DNA of 64,000 bases, from contig NZ_CP094657.1 of the NCBI RefSeq assembly GCF_023920705.1, forward strand, positions 372,001-436,000, written 5' to 3'. The DNA is from Acinetobacter sp. XS-4 (GTDB lineage: Bacteria; Pseudomonadota; Gammaproteobacteria; Pseudomonadales; Moraxellaceae). Positions within the stretch are counted from its first letter, which is position 1; each line of letters starts with the position of its first letter. This document shows positions 49,739-58,244 of the stretch, piece by piece. The notes beneath the pieces were generated by a model, which was not told where the DNA came from, did no database searches, and saw nothing but the letters and a program-made list of their open reading frames with translations. The position numbers and the translations under genes were made by a program.

Positions 49739-50421
49739 TGAAATCACGTAGTAGTGAACTGGCCGTTGGTGTCTTTGTTATTATCTTCGGTATTGCATTG
49801 TTTTTTTTAGCGATGAAAGTCAGTGGTCTTGTTGGTACGAACTTAAGTGATAGTTATACCATGAAAGCTCAGTTTGATAACGTCAATGGGCTAAAGCCGC
49901 GCGCTAAAGTAACAATGAGTGGTGTTACAATTGGTCGTGTCGATTCAATTACGCTTGATCCTGTTACGCGTTTGGCTACCGTAACATTTGGTTTAGATGG
50001 AAAGTTGACAAGTTTCAATCCTGAACAATTAAAAGAAGTTCAGAAAAATGCATTGGAAGAATTGCGTTATAGCTCGGATTATACGCAGGCTTCTCCAGAG
50101 CAACAAAAAGCAATGGAACAGCAACTGACCAGTAACATGACCTCCATCACAAGTATTGATGAAGATGCTTATATAATGGTTGCAACCAATGGTTTGTTGG
50201 GTGAGAAATATTTGAAAGTCGTACCTGGTGGTGGTGTGAACTACTTGAAACGAGGTGACACAATTTCAAACACTCAAGGAACTATGGATTTAGAAGATTT
50301 AATTAGTAAATTTATTACTGGTGGTGGGGCTGGTAAAGTTGCTGCCGGTTCAGGCTCAACAGAAGCGAGTGCTCCTGCAAGCACTGATAAAGATAGTGCA
50401 CAAGCCTCATTTGTTGAGTAA
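49738..50421 (+). CDS. mlaD: MCE-domain phospholipid-binding protein
   Basis: 227 residues. A single N-terminal membrane helix (about 8-28) anchors an MCE domain (about 38-115, VNGLKPRAKVTMSGVTIGRV) in the periplasm. An insertion-like stretch with Q, E and S follows near 95-140, longer than in E. coli MlaD (183 residues), as is usual in Acinetobacter. The C-terminal tail is Ser/Ala-rich. Hexameric ring around the MlaE pore in related systems. Confidence 0.94.
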   Translation: MKSRSSELAVGVFVIIFGIALFFLAMKVSGLVGTNLSDSYTMKAQFDNVNGLKPRAKVTMSGVTIGRVDSITLDPVTRLATVTFGLDGKLTSFNPEQLKEVQKNALEELRYSSDYTQASPEQQKAMEQQLTSNMTSITSIDEDAYIMVATNGLLGEKYLKVVPGGGVNYLKRGDTISNTQGTMDLEDLISKFITGGGAGKVAAGSGSTEASAPASTDKDSAQASFVE

Positions 50422-50447
50422 AAGATTATTTGAAGGAGTGGTTCCTG

Positions 50448-51089
50448 GTGAATACGTTGTTTAAACAAACCCTGACAGCAAGTCTTTTGTCTACCATGAT
50501 TGCAGGTACAGCATTTGCTGCACCTTCAGAAGCACCACCTGATTTTATCAAGCGTGTTGCTGATGGTTTGATTACTCGTTTGAAAGCTGATCATGCAAAA
50601 TTGCAAAGTAATCCAGCATTAGTGAAGAGTATCGTACGTCAGAATTTAGACCCGTATGTCGATTCACAAGCATTTACTCGCATTGTAATGGGTACTTATG
50701 CAACAAATCAGTATAGTACAGCAGCACAGCGTGCTCAGTTCGAAACTAACTTCCGTAATACATTAATTGAAAATTACGGTAGCGCATTTGCTAAATATAC
50801 GAACCAAAGCTATACCATGCGCCCTTACAAGGCAACTGCGGGTAAAAACCCAGTAGTGACATTGGACTTCACTCATAACGGCGACAAAATTCCTGTATCT
50901 TTCCAGTTAGCTGATAAAGGTACTCAATGGAAAATCCGTAATATCAATGTTTCTGGTATTGATTTGGGGTTACAGTTCCGTAATCAATTTGCTGCTACAG
51001 TGAAACGTAATGGCGGCGATTTGAATAAAGCAATTGCAACCTTCCAACCGGATGCAGACGCTGCCGTTAATCAGAACAAACAAAAATAG
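50448..51089 (+). CDS. mlaC: Periplasmic phospholipid shuttle
   Basis: 213 residues from a GTG at 50448, which has AAGGAG nine bases upstream; the longer frame would begin with TTG on top of that ribosome site. The signal peptide ends AFA. The mature part has the MlaC pattern (NLDPYVDSQAFTRIVMGTYA, then RPYKATAGKNPVVTLDF). It ferries phospholipid between the MlaFEDB complex and the outer-membrane MlaA lipoprotein, whose gene is not in this window. Confidence 0.93.
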   Translation: MNTLFKQTLTASLLSTMIAGTAFAAPSEAPPDFIKRVADGLITRLKADHAKLQSNPALVKSIVRQNLDPYVDSQAFTRIVMGTYATNQYSTAAQRAQFETNFRNTLIENYGSAFAKYTNQSYTMRPYKATAGKNPVVTLDFTHNGDKIPVSFQLADKGTQWKIRNINVSGIDLGLQFRNQFAATVKRNGGDLNKAIATFQPDADAAVNQNKQK

Positions 51090-51099
51090 TAGGTGAAGA

Positions 51100-51387
51100 G
51101 TGGTTCAGTATCTCAACCAACAATTGGTTGTTTCGGGAAAAATTGATTTTGAAAATGCGGAACAACAGTATCAAGCAGGTTTAGCTATCATCAAGAAGCA
51201 ACAAAGCTTTCCTCTAGTGGTAGATTTAGCAGAGCTTGAGCATGGGAGTACCTTGGCATTGGCTGTTTTGGTTCAATGGTTACGAGTGACTCCACAAAAA
51301 GCTGGTTTGCATTTTAAAAATGTACCCGAAAAAATGCTGAAGATCATTCAAGCCTGCCATTTGCAGGAAGATCTACATTTGATCTGA
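51100..51387 (+). CDS. mlaB: STAS-domain subunit of the Mla transporter
   Basis: 95 residues starting with GTG, ten bases after the mlaC stop. A STAS fold is suggested by LVVDLAELEHGSTLALAVLVQWLR, with the serine or threonine of the DLxxxxxxST motif in place. MlaB binds MlaF and supports complex stability and activity. It is the last gene of mlaFEDCB. Confidence 0.88.
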   Translation: MVQYLNQQLVVSGKIDFENAEQQYQAGLAIIKKQQSFPLVVDLAELEHGSTLALAVLVQWLRVTPQKAGLHFKNVPEKMLKIIQACHLQEDLHLI

Positions 51388-51399
51388 TATGCAAGATAT

Positions 51400-51432
51400 A
51401 AAAAAGCACCTAAATATAGGTGCTTTTTTATG
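51400..51432. terminator. Intrinsic terminator of the mla operon
   Basis: AAAAAGCACCT (51401-51411) pairs with AGGTGCTTTTT (51418-51428). It is symmetric and can also serve corA on the minus strand. Confidence 0.9.
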
Positions 51433-51459
51433 CTTTGGACTAGCATTTTATTACAAAGC

Positions 51460-52473
51460 TTAAATCCATTTTTTCCAGCGGAAATAAATAATAGGGCCAA
51501 TAAAGAAACCGATAATAATCAGTAAAACAATGATGAAACTAGTCGTACCATGTGCAAATGGCAATACATCCGTGTTCATCCCATAGATGCTGGCAATAAG
51601 CATTGGAGGAGCTAACATACTTGGTAAGATCGAGAATCGACGGATCGTGTCATTCTGCTCGGTATTAATGAACCCAGACGTCGTATCTAGCAAGAATCGT
51701 ACTTTTTGAAATAGGAATGCATCATGTTCTACGAGTGAGCGAACATCTTCACTCAGTTCTCGAATATCAGCATCGTAAATATGACTGCCTAATGCGCGTG
51801 GACGTGATAAAAAAGTAAGTACGCGTCGTAAATCAATTAAACAGAGCTGAGCTTTTCCTAGCATGTCTTCTTGTTGAGCTAGGCGTGTAATCATGTCATC
51901 TAGATCTAGAATTTGTTCACGTTGGTGATTGTTAAGAACCTCTGTAGAGTATTTTTCTAAATCTTTGTGGATATCTTCTAAGATATCCGCAAGCTCATCG
52001 AGTTTTGCTTCAAGAAGGCCTAATAAAATCCATGTTGGATCTTTATAGTCCATGTCATAGTCATTTCGGCGAGCACGGGCACGAAAGGCACGAAAGGCAA
52101 CTAATTTTTCTCCCCGCATCGTAAAGAGACGGTCTTTATGTAAAATAAATGCGACTGTTTGTACCATCGCTAAAATGTGTGATGAATCTTCTGCATCACC
52201 ATCCACTTGATAGTTTTTATTTTTCGTTAAAAAATAAGTACTGATATGCAAAATACCATCATCATCACGGTAGAATCGTGCTGAGGATGAAATATCTTCA
52301 AGCGATTTCAGTGTAGGTAAATTTTGGTCATAGGCATCTAGTACCCATTGTTGCTCTTCTTGCGAGGGTGCAATAAGATCAAGCCAGACTAATTCGGGAT
52401 GTAGATCAAATCCACCATTGATGGTGGCATCTTCCAGACTTCCGCGTTCTGTGGCATAAAAGGCTTCAAGCAT
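51460..52473 (-). CDS. corA: CorA-family magnesium/cobalt transporter
   Basis: 337 residues from the ATG at 52473, preceded by GAGGAAAA; the 24 extra residues of the longer frame look untranslated. A long cytoplasmic alpha/beta funnel is followed by two C-terminal helices. The selectivity motif YGMN is seen in ASIYGMNTDVLPFAHG between them. The end (IIYFRWKKWI) is basic, as usual. Mg2+ uptake is the family role; Co2+ or Zn2+ efflux members exist, so the ion is not certain. Confidence 0.9.
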   Translation of the reverse strand: MLEAFYATERGSLEDATINGGFDLHPELVWLDLIAPSQEEQQWVLDAYDQNLPTLKSLEDISSSARFYRDDDGILHISTYFLTKNKNYQVDGDAEDSSHILAMVQTVAFILHKDRLFTMRGEKLVAFRAFRARARRNDYDMDYKDPTWILLGLLEAKLDELADILEDIHKDLEKYSTEVLNNHQREQILDLDDMITRLAQQEDMLGKAQLCLIDLRRVLTFLSRPRALGSHIYDADIRELSEDVRSLVEHDAFLFQKVRFLLDTTSGFINTEQNDTIRRFSILPSMLAPPMLIASIYGMNTDVLPFAHGTTSFIIVLLIIIGFFIGPIIYFRWKKWI

Positions 52474-52631
52474 GTGTCTTTTTTCCTCACGCAGTCTGAT
52501 GGAAATGGATGGGTGTATTTTAGACAAGGATTTGCCGAAAAACACTTGCCAATACGCTATTTTGCAAAAAAAAACTCTATCGATAGTTTAGTTTGTCAGC
52601 ATGACAGTTCAATAAAACGGTTTTTTACACT

Positions 52632-53213
52632 ATGAATTCAATTTGTATTTTCTGTGGTTCATCTCTTGGTTCAAACCCAATTTTCCAACAAGTTGCCAAA
52701 ATTGCAGGTGAGACTATCGCAAAGCAGGGTAAAACCTTGGTTTATGGTGGTGGTCGTTCAGGCTTAATGGGTGTTGTCGCTGATAGTGCCTTGCAAGCAG
52801 GTGGACAAGTCATTGGCGTGATTCCTCGTGCTTTGGTCGATCGTGAGTTAGCTCATCCGGGCTTAACTAAATTATATGTGGTCGAAAATATGCATGAGCG
52901 TAAAACTAAAATGGCAGACCTCTCTGATGGTTTTATTGCTTTACCTGGCGGTGCGGGTACATTGGAAGAAATCTTTGAACAATGGACGTGGGCGCAATTA
53001 GGTATTCATCAAAAGCCATGTGCTTTCTTAAATGTAGCTGGCTTTTATGAAGATTTACTTAAAATGATTCAAGGAACGGTAGATAATGGATTTAGCCAAG
53101 CGCGATTCGTTGATAAATTGATCGCATCAGACAAAATTGAAGATATTCTTCAACAATTTGAGCAATATCAGGCTCCTGCTCCAAAATGGATAAATGCAGA
53201 TGTTCAACCATAA
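52632..53213 (+). CDS. LOG-family (TIGR00730) nucleotide 5'-monophosphate phosphoribohydrolase
   Basis: 193 residues. It opens with CIFCGSSLGSNP and has the family signature R90-K91 (MHERK) and PGGAGTLEE (105-113). LOG enzymes release nucleobases, including cytokinin bases, from nucleoside monophosphates; in bacteria many act on AMP or as nucleotide salvage enzymes. 14 bases before the Nudix gene, so the pair is probably one transcript with linked nucleotide functions. Confidence 0.9.
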   Translation: MNSICIFCGSSLGSNPIFQQVAKIAGETIAKQGKTLVYGGGRSGLMGVVADSALQAGGQVIGVIPRALVDRELAHPGLTKLYVVENMHERKTKMADLSDGFIALPGGAGTLEEIFEQWTWAQLGIHQKPCAFLNVAGFYEDLLKMIQGTVDNGFSQARFVDKLIASDKIEDILQQFEQYQAPAPKWINADVQP

Positions 53214-53227
53214 ACGAGGTTAAATAA

Positions 53228-53626
53228 GTGAAAACAATTACGGTTGCTGCTGCAGTGATCTTGAACGAGCAAAATCAGTTGTTGCTTGTAAGAAAGCGTA
53301 ATACCCATGCTTTTATGCAAGTGGGTGGCAAACTGGAACCCAATGAGGCGCCAGATGTCACAATGCAGCGAGAAATTTTAGAAGAAGTTGGAAGTTCTTG
53401 TGTAATTGAGCAATTTCTTGGTCGTTTCGAAACAGCCACAGCGAATGAGCCAGACCATATTCTGGTCAGTCATTTATATCTTGTCCAGCTCGATCAGGCT
53501 CCTAAAATTGCAGCCGAAATTGCAGAAATGAAATGGGTTGATTTAAATGATTCAGAAACGCACCTCGCACCATTAACCCGTGAAATTGTTATTCCTTGGT
53601 GTGAGCAGCATCTATCTACCGTTTAA
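53228..53626 (+). CDS. Nudix hydrolase
   Basis: 132 residues from a GTG (VKTITVAAAVI). The Nudix box is complete, running from G34 through E40 and R48-E49 to E52-E53 and G55 (GX5EX7REUXEEXG). It hydrolyses a nucleoside diphosphate linked to another group; substrate unknown. It converges with comF, the stops separated by five bases. Confidence 0.9.
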   Translation: MKTITVAAAVILNEQNQLLLVRKRNTHAFMQVGGKLEPNEAPDVTMQREILEEVGSSCVIEQFLGRFETATANEPDHILVSHLYLVQLDQAPKIAAEIAEMKWVDLNDSETHLAPLTREIVIPWCEQHLSTV

Positions 53627-53631
53627 TCATT

Positions 53632-54261
53632 TTAACTAGTCAAAGTTGCCGCTACACAAGCGGCATGGATGGATGTGCAGCCTAATTGTTTAAGTGCTTG
53701 ACTGAGCGCATGAATAGAGCTTCCCGTGGTTATTACGTCATCAATAATAAGAACGCGGCGATAACGTTGTTTTTCTTGAGTAAGCGCAATAAACTGTTGT
53801 TCAATGTTCTCAAAGCGTTCCAGTCGAGAAAGCCCTTTTTGCGAATGTTCAGCAAGACGTTGTACCGGCTGCCAAACAGGTATTTTTAATTGTTTGCTTA
53901 AAATATTTGCGAGTAACAACGACTGATTGAAACCACGTTCGATTAAACGTTGATTCGAAATAGGCATAGGTACGATAGCCTGTGCCTTGGAAAATTTGAG
54001 TTGTTGTAAAATTTCACCTAGCAGGATTTGATAATGTAGTTTTTGTTCATATTTAAACTGCTGAATGATCCGGCTCACTGGATAAGCATAATCACAGGCC
54101 ACAAGAACTGATTGATTATTACGTTGAATTGTTTGTTTAAGCCAAGGTAACTGCTTCCAACAGTCCTTACAGAGAGAATGTTTTTCTCGGACACCTGACT
54201 CACATAACAAACAAGGTGAGAGCAATTGAATAAGATGCTGCGGATTTAAGAAATTAAACAT
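53632..54261 (-). CDS. comF: ComF-family phosphoribosyltransferase-like protein
   Basis: 209 residues. Cysteine pairs in CLLCESGV and CKDC suggest an N-terminal zinc site. The phosphoribosyltransferase motif is VLIIDDVITTGSSIHAL. ComF is needed for natural DNA uptake in several bacteria and likely handles single-stranded DNA entry; Acinetobacter is naturally competent, so the role fits. Overlaps the 3' end of recG by eight bases, so the two are translated from one message. Confidence 0.88.
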   Translation of the reverse strand: MFNFLNPQHLIQLLSPCLLCESGVREKHSLCKDCWKQLPWLKQTIQRNNQSVLVACDYAYPVSRIIQQFKYEQKLHYQILLGEILQQLKFSKAQAIVPMPISNQRLIERGFNQSLLLANILSKQLKIPVWQPVQRLAEHSQKGLSRLERFENIEQQFIALTQEKQRYRRVLIIDDVITTGSSIHALSQALKQLGCTSIHAACVAATLTS

Positions 54262-56299
54262 ACGCGTAGCGAGGCGCTTCTGGAAGCCAGCGTTTTAATA
54301 ATGCATCTGCTTGTTCAGGGTAGTCTTTTAAGACTTGCTGAGCTACATAATGAGCTTGACTGAGTAAGTGATCATCTCGTTCTAAACGAGCAACTCTAAA
54401 CCCCATATCCCCAGTTTGTTTAGTACCTAGTAATTCACCTGGTCCGCGTAACTCAAGATCTTTTTCTGCGATCACAAATCCATCATTACTTTCTCTTAAA
54501 ATAGAAAGTCTCTCTTGCCCATTTTGTGAAAGAGGTGTTTTGTATAAAAGTACGCAAAAGCTGGCTTGAGCGCCTCGACCTACGCGACCCCGTAATTGGT
54601 GTAACTGAGAAAGCCCTAGGCGTTCAGCATTTTCAATGACCATAATAGAGGAATTGGGAACATCTACTCCAACTTCAATTACCGTGGTTGCGATAAGAAG
54701 CTGTAATTCATTATTCTTAAACGCTTGCATGACCGCTTGCTTTTCGTCAGCTTTCATTTTGCCATGCACTAAACCAATATTAAGCTCAGGAAAGCGCTCT
54801 TTCATTTCTTGATAGGTGGCTTCGGCGGCTTGAGCATCTAAAGTCTCAGATTGTTCAACCAGTGTGCATACCCAATATGCCTGTTTCCCATCTCTACAGT
54901 TTGAAGCAATTCGTTGAAGTACTTCTTCACGACGATCAAGGGGAATCGTAACCGTTTGAATTGGGGTACGACCCGGTGGTAACTCATCAATAATTGAAGT
55001 GTCTAAATCTCCATACGCACTCATTGCTAGTGTTCTTGGAATAGGGGTAGCTGTCATGACGAGTTGGTGCGGGGTGAACTGCTCAGCACCTTTATTACGT
55101 AGAGCTAAACGCTGATCTACGCCAAAACGATGTTGTTCATCAATAATCACTAGACCTAATTTTGCAAATCCAACGTTATCTTGAAATAAAGCATGTGTAC
55201 CTATAATAAGTTCAGCGTGGCCTTCTTTAATCTGCTGCTCTGCTTGAGCACGCGCTTTACCTTTTTGTTTTCCAGACAACCATGCGACAGTAATACCTAA
55301 AGGCTCAAACCAACGTTTAAAATTCAGATAGTGCTGTTCTGCAAGAATCTCAGTAGGGGCCATTAATGCAACTTGCCAATCTGCTTCTAAAGCATGGCAA
55401 GCAGCTATAGCTGCAACCAATGTTTTTCCAGCACCTACGTCACCTTGGACTAATCGAAGCATTGGTTGGTTCTGCTTCAAATCGTTCAAAATTTCTTTTG
55501 ATACACGTTTCTGTGCATTGGTCATTTGAAAGGGTAAAGCTTCTAAAAGCTTTTTAGCTAAGATTTTACTGCTTGAAAAAGCAGGAGATGCAATTTGACG
55601 GATATAAGCGCGACGATTAAGTAAACTAATTTGGTGTGCAACCAGTTCTTCAAAAATAAGCCGTTGTTGGGCTGGGTGTGAACCTTGGGCCAACTGGAGC
55701 ATATTGGCATCAACAGGAGGCTCATGAATGTAATACAGAGCCTCTTTAAGTGCATAGCCATTAGTATATTGTTTTGGGAGTAGCTCTGGTAAAGCATCAC
55801 TATGATGCTTTAAAGCTTGTTTTACATATTCGCGCAGTTTGAGTTGAGTTAGCCCATCCGTACTTGGGTAAATTGCTGTAAGCTGAGTTTTTGGTAGAGG
55901 TGTATGTTCATGGATGAGCTGAATTTCAGGATGATACATCTCAAGCCCGCGAGCGCCGACACGAACTTCACCAAAAATACGTAAGCGATGACCCGGTTTT
56001 ATTTTGTCAGTCAGGTTTTTATAAATATGATAAAAGCGTAAGGTGACTTTACCGAATTCATCTTGAACCAAGGCCGCCATAGATTTTCTTTTTCCCGGAG
56101 GAAAATCAATTGATCTGACTTCACCTTCAAGTAAATAGCTACGCCCAACCACAAGTTGATTCATTGCAATAATCGTACTGCGGTCTTCATAATCACGTGG
56201 CAGATGAAACAGTAAATCATCTGTGGTAAAAATATTTAGTTTTTCGAGTAGGGCTGCTGAAGCCGATCCAACGCCTTGTAACTGATGGACTGAAGTCAT
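54254..56299 (-). CDS. recG: ATP-dependent DNA helicase RecG
   Basis: 681 residues. An OB-fold wedge domain occupies about 45-150. Helicase motifs: GDVGAGKTLVAA (I), IIDEQHRFGV (II), MTATPIPRTLAMSAYGDLD (III), and IEVGVDVPNSS...LRGRVGRG (V-VI). RecG reverses stalled forks and unwinds D-loops and Holliday junctions. Divergent from the SDR gene at 56320 with only 20 bases between start codons. Confidence 0.96.
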   Translation of the reverse strand: MTSVHQLQGVGSASAALLEKLNIFTTDDLLFHLPRDYEDRSTIIAMNQLVVGRSYLLEGEVRSIDFPPGKRKSMAALVQDEFGKVTLRFYHIYKNLTDKIKPGHRLRIFGEVRVGARGLEMYHPEIQLIHEHTPLPKTQLTAIYPSTDGLTQLKLREYVKQALKHHSDALPELLPKQYTNGYALKEALYYIHEPPVDANMLQLAQGSHPAQQRLIFEELVAHQISLLNRRAYIRQIASPAFSSSKILAKKLLEALPFQMTNAQKRVSKEILNDLKQNQPMLRLVQGDVGAGKTLVAAIAACHALEADWQVALMAPTEILAEQHYLNFKRWFEPLGITVAWLSGKQKGKARAQAEQQIKEGHAELIIGTHALFQDNVGFAKLGLVIIDEQHRFGVDQRLALRNKGAEQFTPHQLVMTATPIPRTLAMSAYGDLDTSIIDELPPGRTPIQTVTIPLDRREEVLQRIASNCRDGKQAYWVCTLVEQSETLDAQAAEATYQEMKERFPELNIGLVHGKMKADEKQAVMQAFKNNELQLLIATTVIEVGVDVPNSSIMVIENAERLGLSQLHQLRGRVGRGAQASFCVLLYKTPLSQNGQERLSILRESNDGFVIAEKDLELRGPGELLGTKQTGDMGFRVARLERDDHLLSQAHYVAQQVLKDYPEQADALLKRWLPEAPRYAYV

Positions 56300-56319
56300 G
56301 TCCCCTCAACGAGTTTTCT

Positions 56320-57135
56320 ATGCATATATTATTTATCGGTTATGGTAAAACATCTCAGCGTGTTGCTAAACAACTATTTGAGAAAGAACATCAAATTACC
56401 ACAATCAGCCGTAGTGTAAAAACGGATAGTTACGCAACACATCTTGTTCAAGATATCTTTAAACTCGATTTAAGTAAAATTGAACCTGTGGATGTCGTAT
56501 ATATTTTACTTTCTCCAAACGAGAGTACGGTTGAGGGCTACCAGCACACGTATGTAGATAGTATTGAACCGATTCGAGATGCATTAAAAATACATCCAGT
56601 AAAAAAAATAATCGTAGTGTCGTCTACGCGAGTATATGGTGAAAATGCAGGGGAGATCATTGATGATTTTAGTGAAATTCAGCCAAATGATGCACAAGGC
56701 CATATATTGCGTAATATGGAACTCCTTTGGCAAAAACATTATCCAACACAATGTGTAATTGTTCGCCCAACTGGGATTTATGGAACTTCCGTTGCCCGCT
56801 TGAAGAAAATGGCTGAAAATAGTCAAAGTTATCCAAATATACATTATAGCAATCGAATACATATTAATGATTTAGCAAGATTTTTGGCTTTTATGGCAGA
56901 CTATGAAACTTATCAGGCCAGCTATATTGTGACTAATAACCAACCATTGCCTTTGCATGAAGTTATCATGTGGTTCCAAAAACAATTGGGATTGCCAGAG
57001 TTAACTTTAGAATCAAACCAAGTTTCAGGTAAACGAATTTATGCGAAACATTTGCCTGAAACGGGTTTTCAATTAGAGCATCCAATTTGCTTTAATGACT
57101 ATTTATTATGTTTAAATGTTCATAGCACTAAATAA
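56320..57135 (+). CDS. NAD(P)-dependent epimerase/dehydratase (extended or atypical SDR)
   Basis: 271 residues. The nucleotide-binding fold opens with HILFIGYGKTSQRVAKQLF, a GxGxxSxR-type loop like that of YeeZ-like proteins. VVSSTRVYGENAG replaces the classical catalytic serine/tyrosine spacing, and no YxxxK is obvious, so catalytic competence as a dehydrogenase is uncertain. Late HINDLARFLAFM is typical of NAD-dependent epimerases. Substrate unknown. The start codon lies 20 bases from that of recG on the other strand. Confidence 0.8.
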   Translation: MHILFIGYGKTSQRVAKQLFEKEHQITTISRSVKTDSYATHLVQDIFKLDLSKIEPVDVVYILLSPNESTVEGYQHTYVDSIEPIRDALKIHPVKKIIVVSSTRVYGENAGEIIDDFSEIQPNDAQGHILRNMELLWQKHYPTQCVIVRPTGIYGTSVARLKKMAENSQSYPNIHYSNRIHINDLARFLAFMADYETYQASYIVTNNQPLPLHEVIMWFQKQLGLPELTLESNQVSGKRIYAKHLPETGFQLEHPICFNDYLLCLNVHSTK

Positions 57136-57214
57136 AATTTTGATTAAAATTTAAATAAGAACAGAAATACCTGATGAGGCAGTCAAATTGCCGATAAAGA
57201 TAAAAAGGTTGAAA

Positions 57215-58198
57215 GTGAAAAAAATTTGTTTAGCTCTTATTTTGAGCATAACAGCTGTTGCGAGTTGGGCTGAGGATCAGGTGTGGTGTGCATATGATCC
57301 GATTGGTTCCCAAGGGGATATTACACGTCGTTTAAATGACATTCGGTTATATGCCCTGCAATATCAAGTCAAATTTAAAGTGGTGACCTATCAAAAAGAA
57401 CAACAGGCCATACAAGCTTTTGATGGTGGTAAATGTTCAGGTTTAGCAGCATCCAATTTTAATACTTATCGTTATAACCAGTTTATGGGGAGTACCGCTG
57501 GTATCGGGCTTATTCCTAATAATCGTACTGCTAAAAACTTATTACAGCTTTTGAATCATCCAACAGTCGAGAAAAGATTAATTTCTAAGGACTATGAAGC
57601 GGTAGGAATGATTCCTGTCGGCACTGCCTATATGGTCCTAAAAAATAAGAAAATCTCTAAAGTCGCTCAATTAAGAAATCAGCGTATTGGGGTGTTACCC
57701 AACAATCCACCACAACAAGCATTGGTACGAAGTGTGGGTGGTCAGCCAGTTTATGTTGATTTATCTAATGCGATTGTTCAGTTTAAGCAAAATAAAATCG
57801 ATATTGTTCCAGCTCCCATATATGGACTATTGCCATATAACTTACAAAAAGAATTTGGACCCGATGTCCAAGTCATTAACTTTCCTTTGGCATATTTTGG
57901 CGTTAATTTAATTATTAAGCCGCAAGCTTATCCTGCTAATTTCGGCCGAAAAATTCGAGGATGGTTTGTTCAAAATAGCCAATTGCTGACTAACCGTGCG
58001 ACCCAGTGGGAAAATCATTTGCCTGCCTATTACTGGGTGGACGTTTCTTTTTATGAAAAGCAGAGCTATGACGTTATGGTTGCAAAAATACGTAATCAGT
58101 ACGTTCTTTCAGGTTATTACGATGCTTATTTTGTTCAACTTATGAAGCGTCTGCGTTGTATGGATGATCCGCGCTATTTTGAATGCCCAATTCGCTAA
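57215..58198 (+). CDS. AdeT-like putative solute-binding periplasmic protein
   Basis: 327 residues from a GTG at 57215 with AAAAAGG six to seven bases upstream; no ATG exists nearby. The signal peptide ends SWAED. The mature part has the putative solute-binding family look: WCAYDPIGSQGD, GGKCSGLAASNFNTYRY, PAPIYGLLPY, and a C-terminal CMDDPRYFECP. Acinetobacter AdeT proteins, described as contributing to drug resistance, belong to this type as I recall; an efflux role for this gene is not shown. Conserved cysteines suggest disulfides. Confidence 0.7.
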   Translation: MKKICLALILSITAVASWAEDQVWCAYDPIGSQGDITRRLNDIRLYALQYQVKFKVVTYQKEQQAIQAFDGGKCSGLAASNFNTYRYNQFMGSTAGIGLIPNNRTAKNLLQLLNHPTVEKRLISKDYEAVGMIPVGTAYMVLKNKKISKVAQLRNQRIGVLPNNPPQQALVRSVGGQPVYVDLSNAIVQFKQNKIDIVPAPIYGLLPYNLQKEFGPDVQVINFPLAYFGVNLIIKPQAYPANFGRKIRGWFVQNSQLLTNRATQWENHLPAYYWVDVSFYEKQSYDVMVAKIRNQYVLSGYYDAYFVQLMKRLRCMDDPRYFECPIR

Positions 58199-58202
58199 TA
58201 AA

Positions 58203-58233
58203 ATAAAAGGCAACCGAAGTTGCCTTTTATTTT
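58203..58233. terminator. Bidirectional intrinsic terminator
   Basis: AAAAGGCAAC (58205-58214) pairs with GTTGCCTTTT (58219-58228) around a CGAA loop, between convergent genes. Confidence 0.9.
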
Positions 58234-58244
58234 GGCTCAAAATC

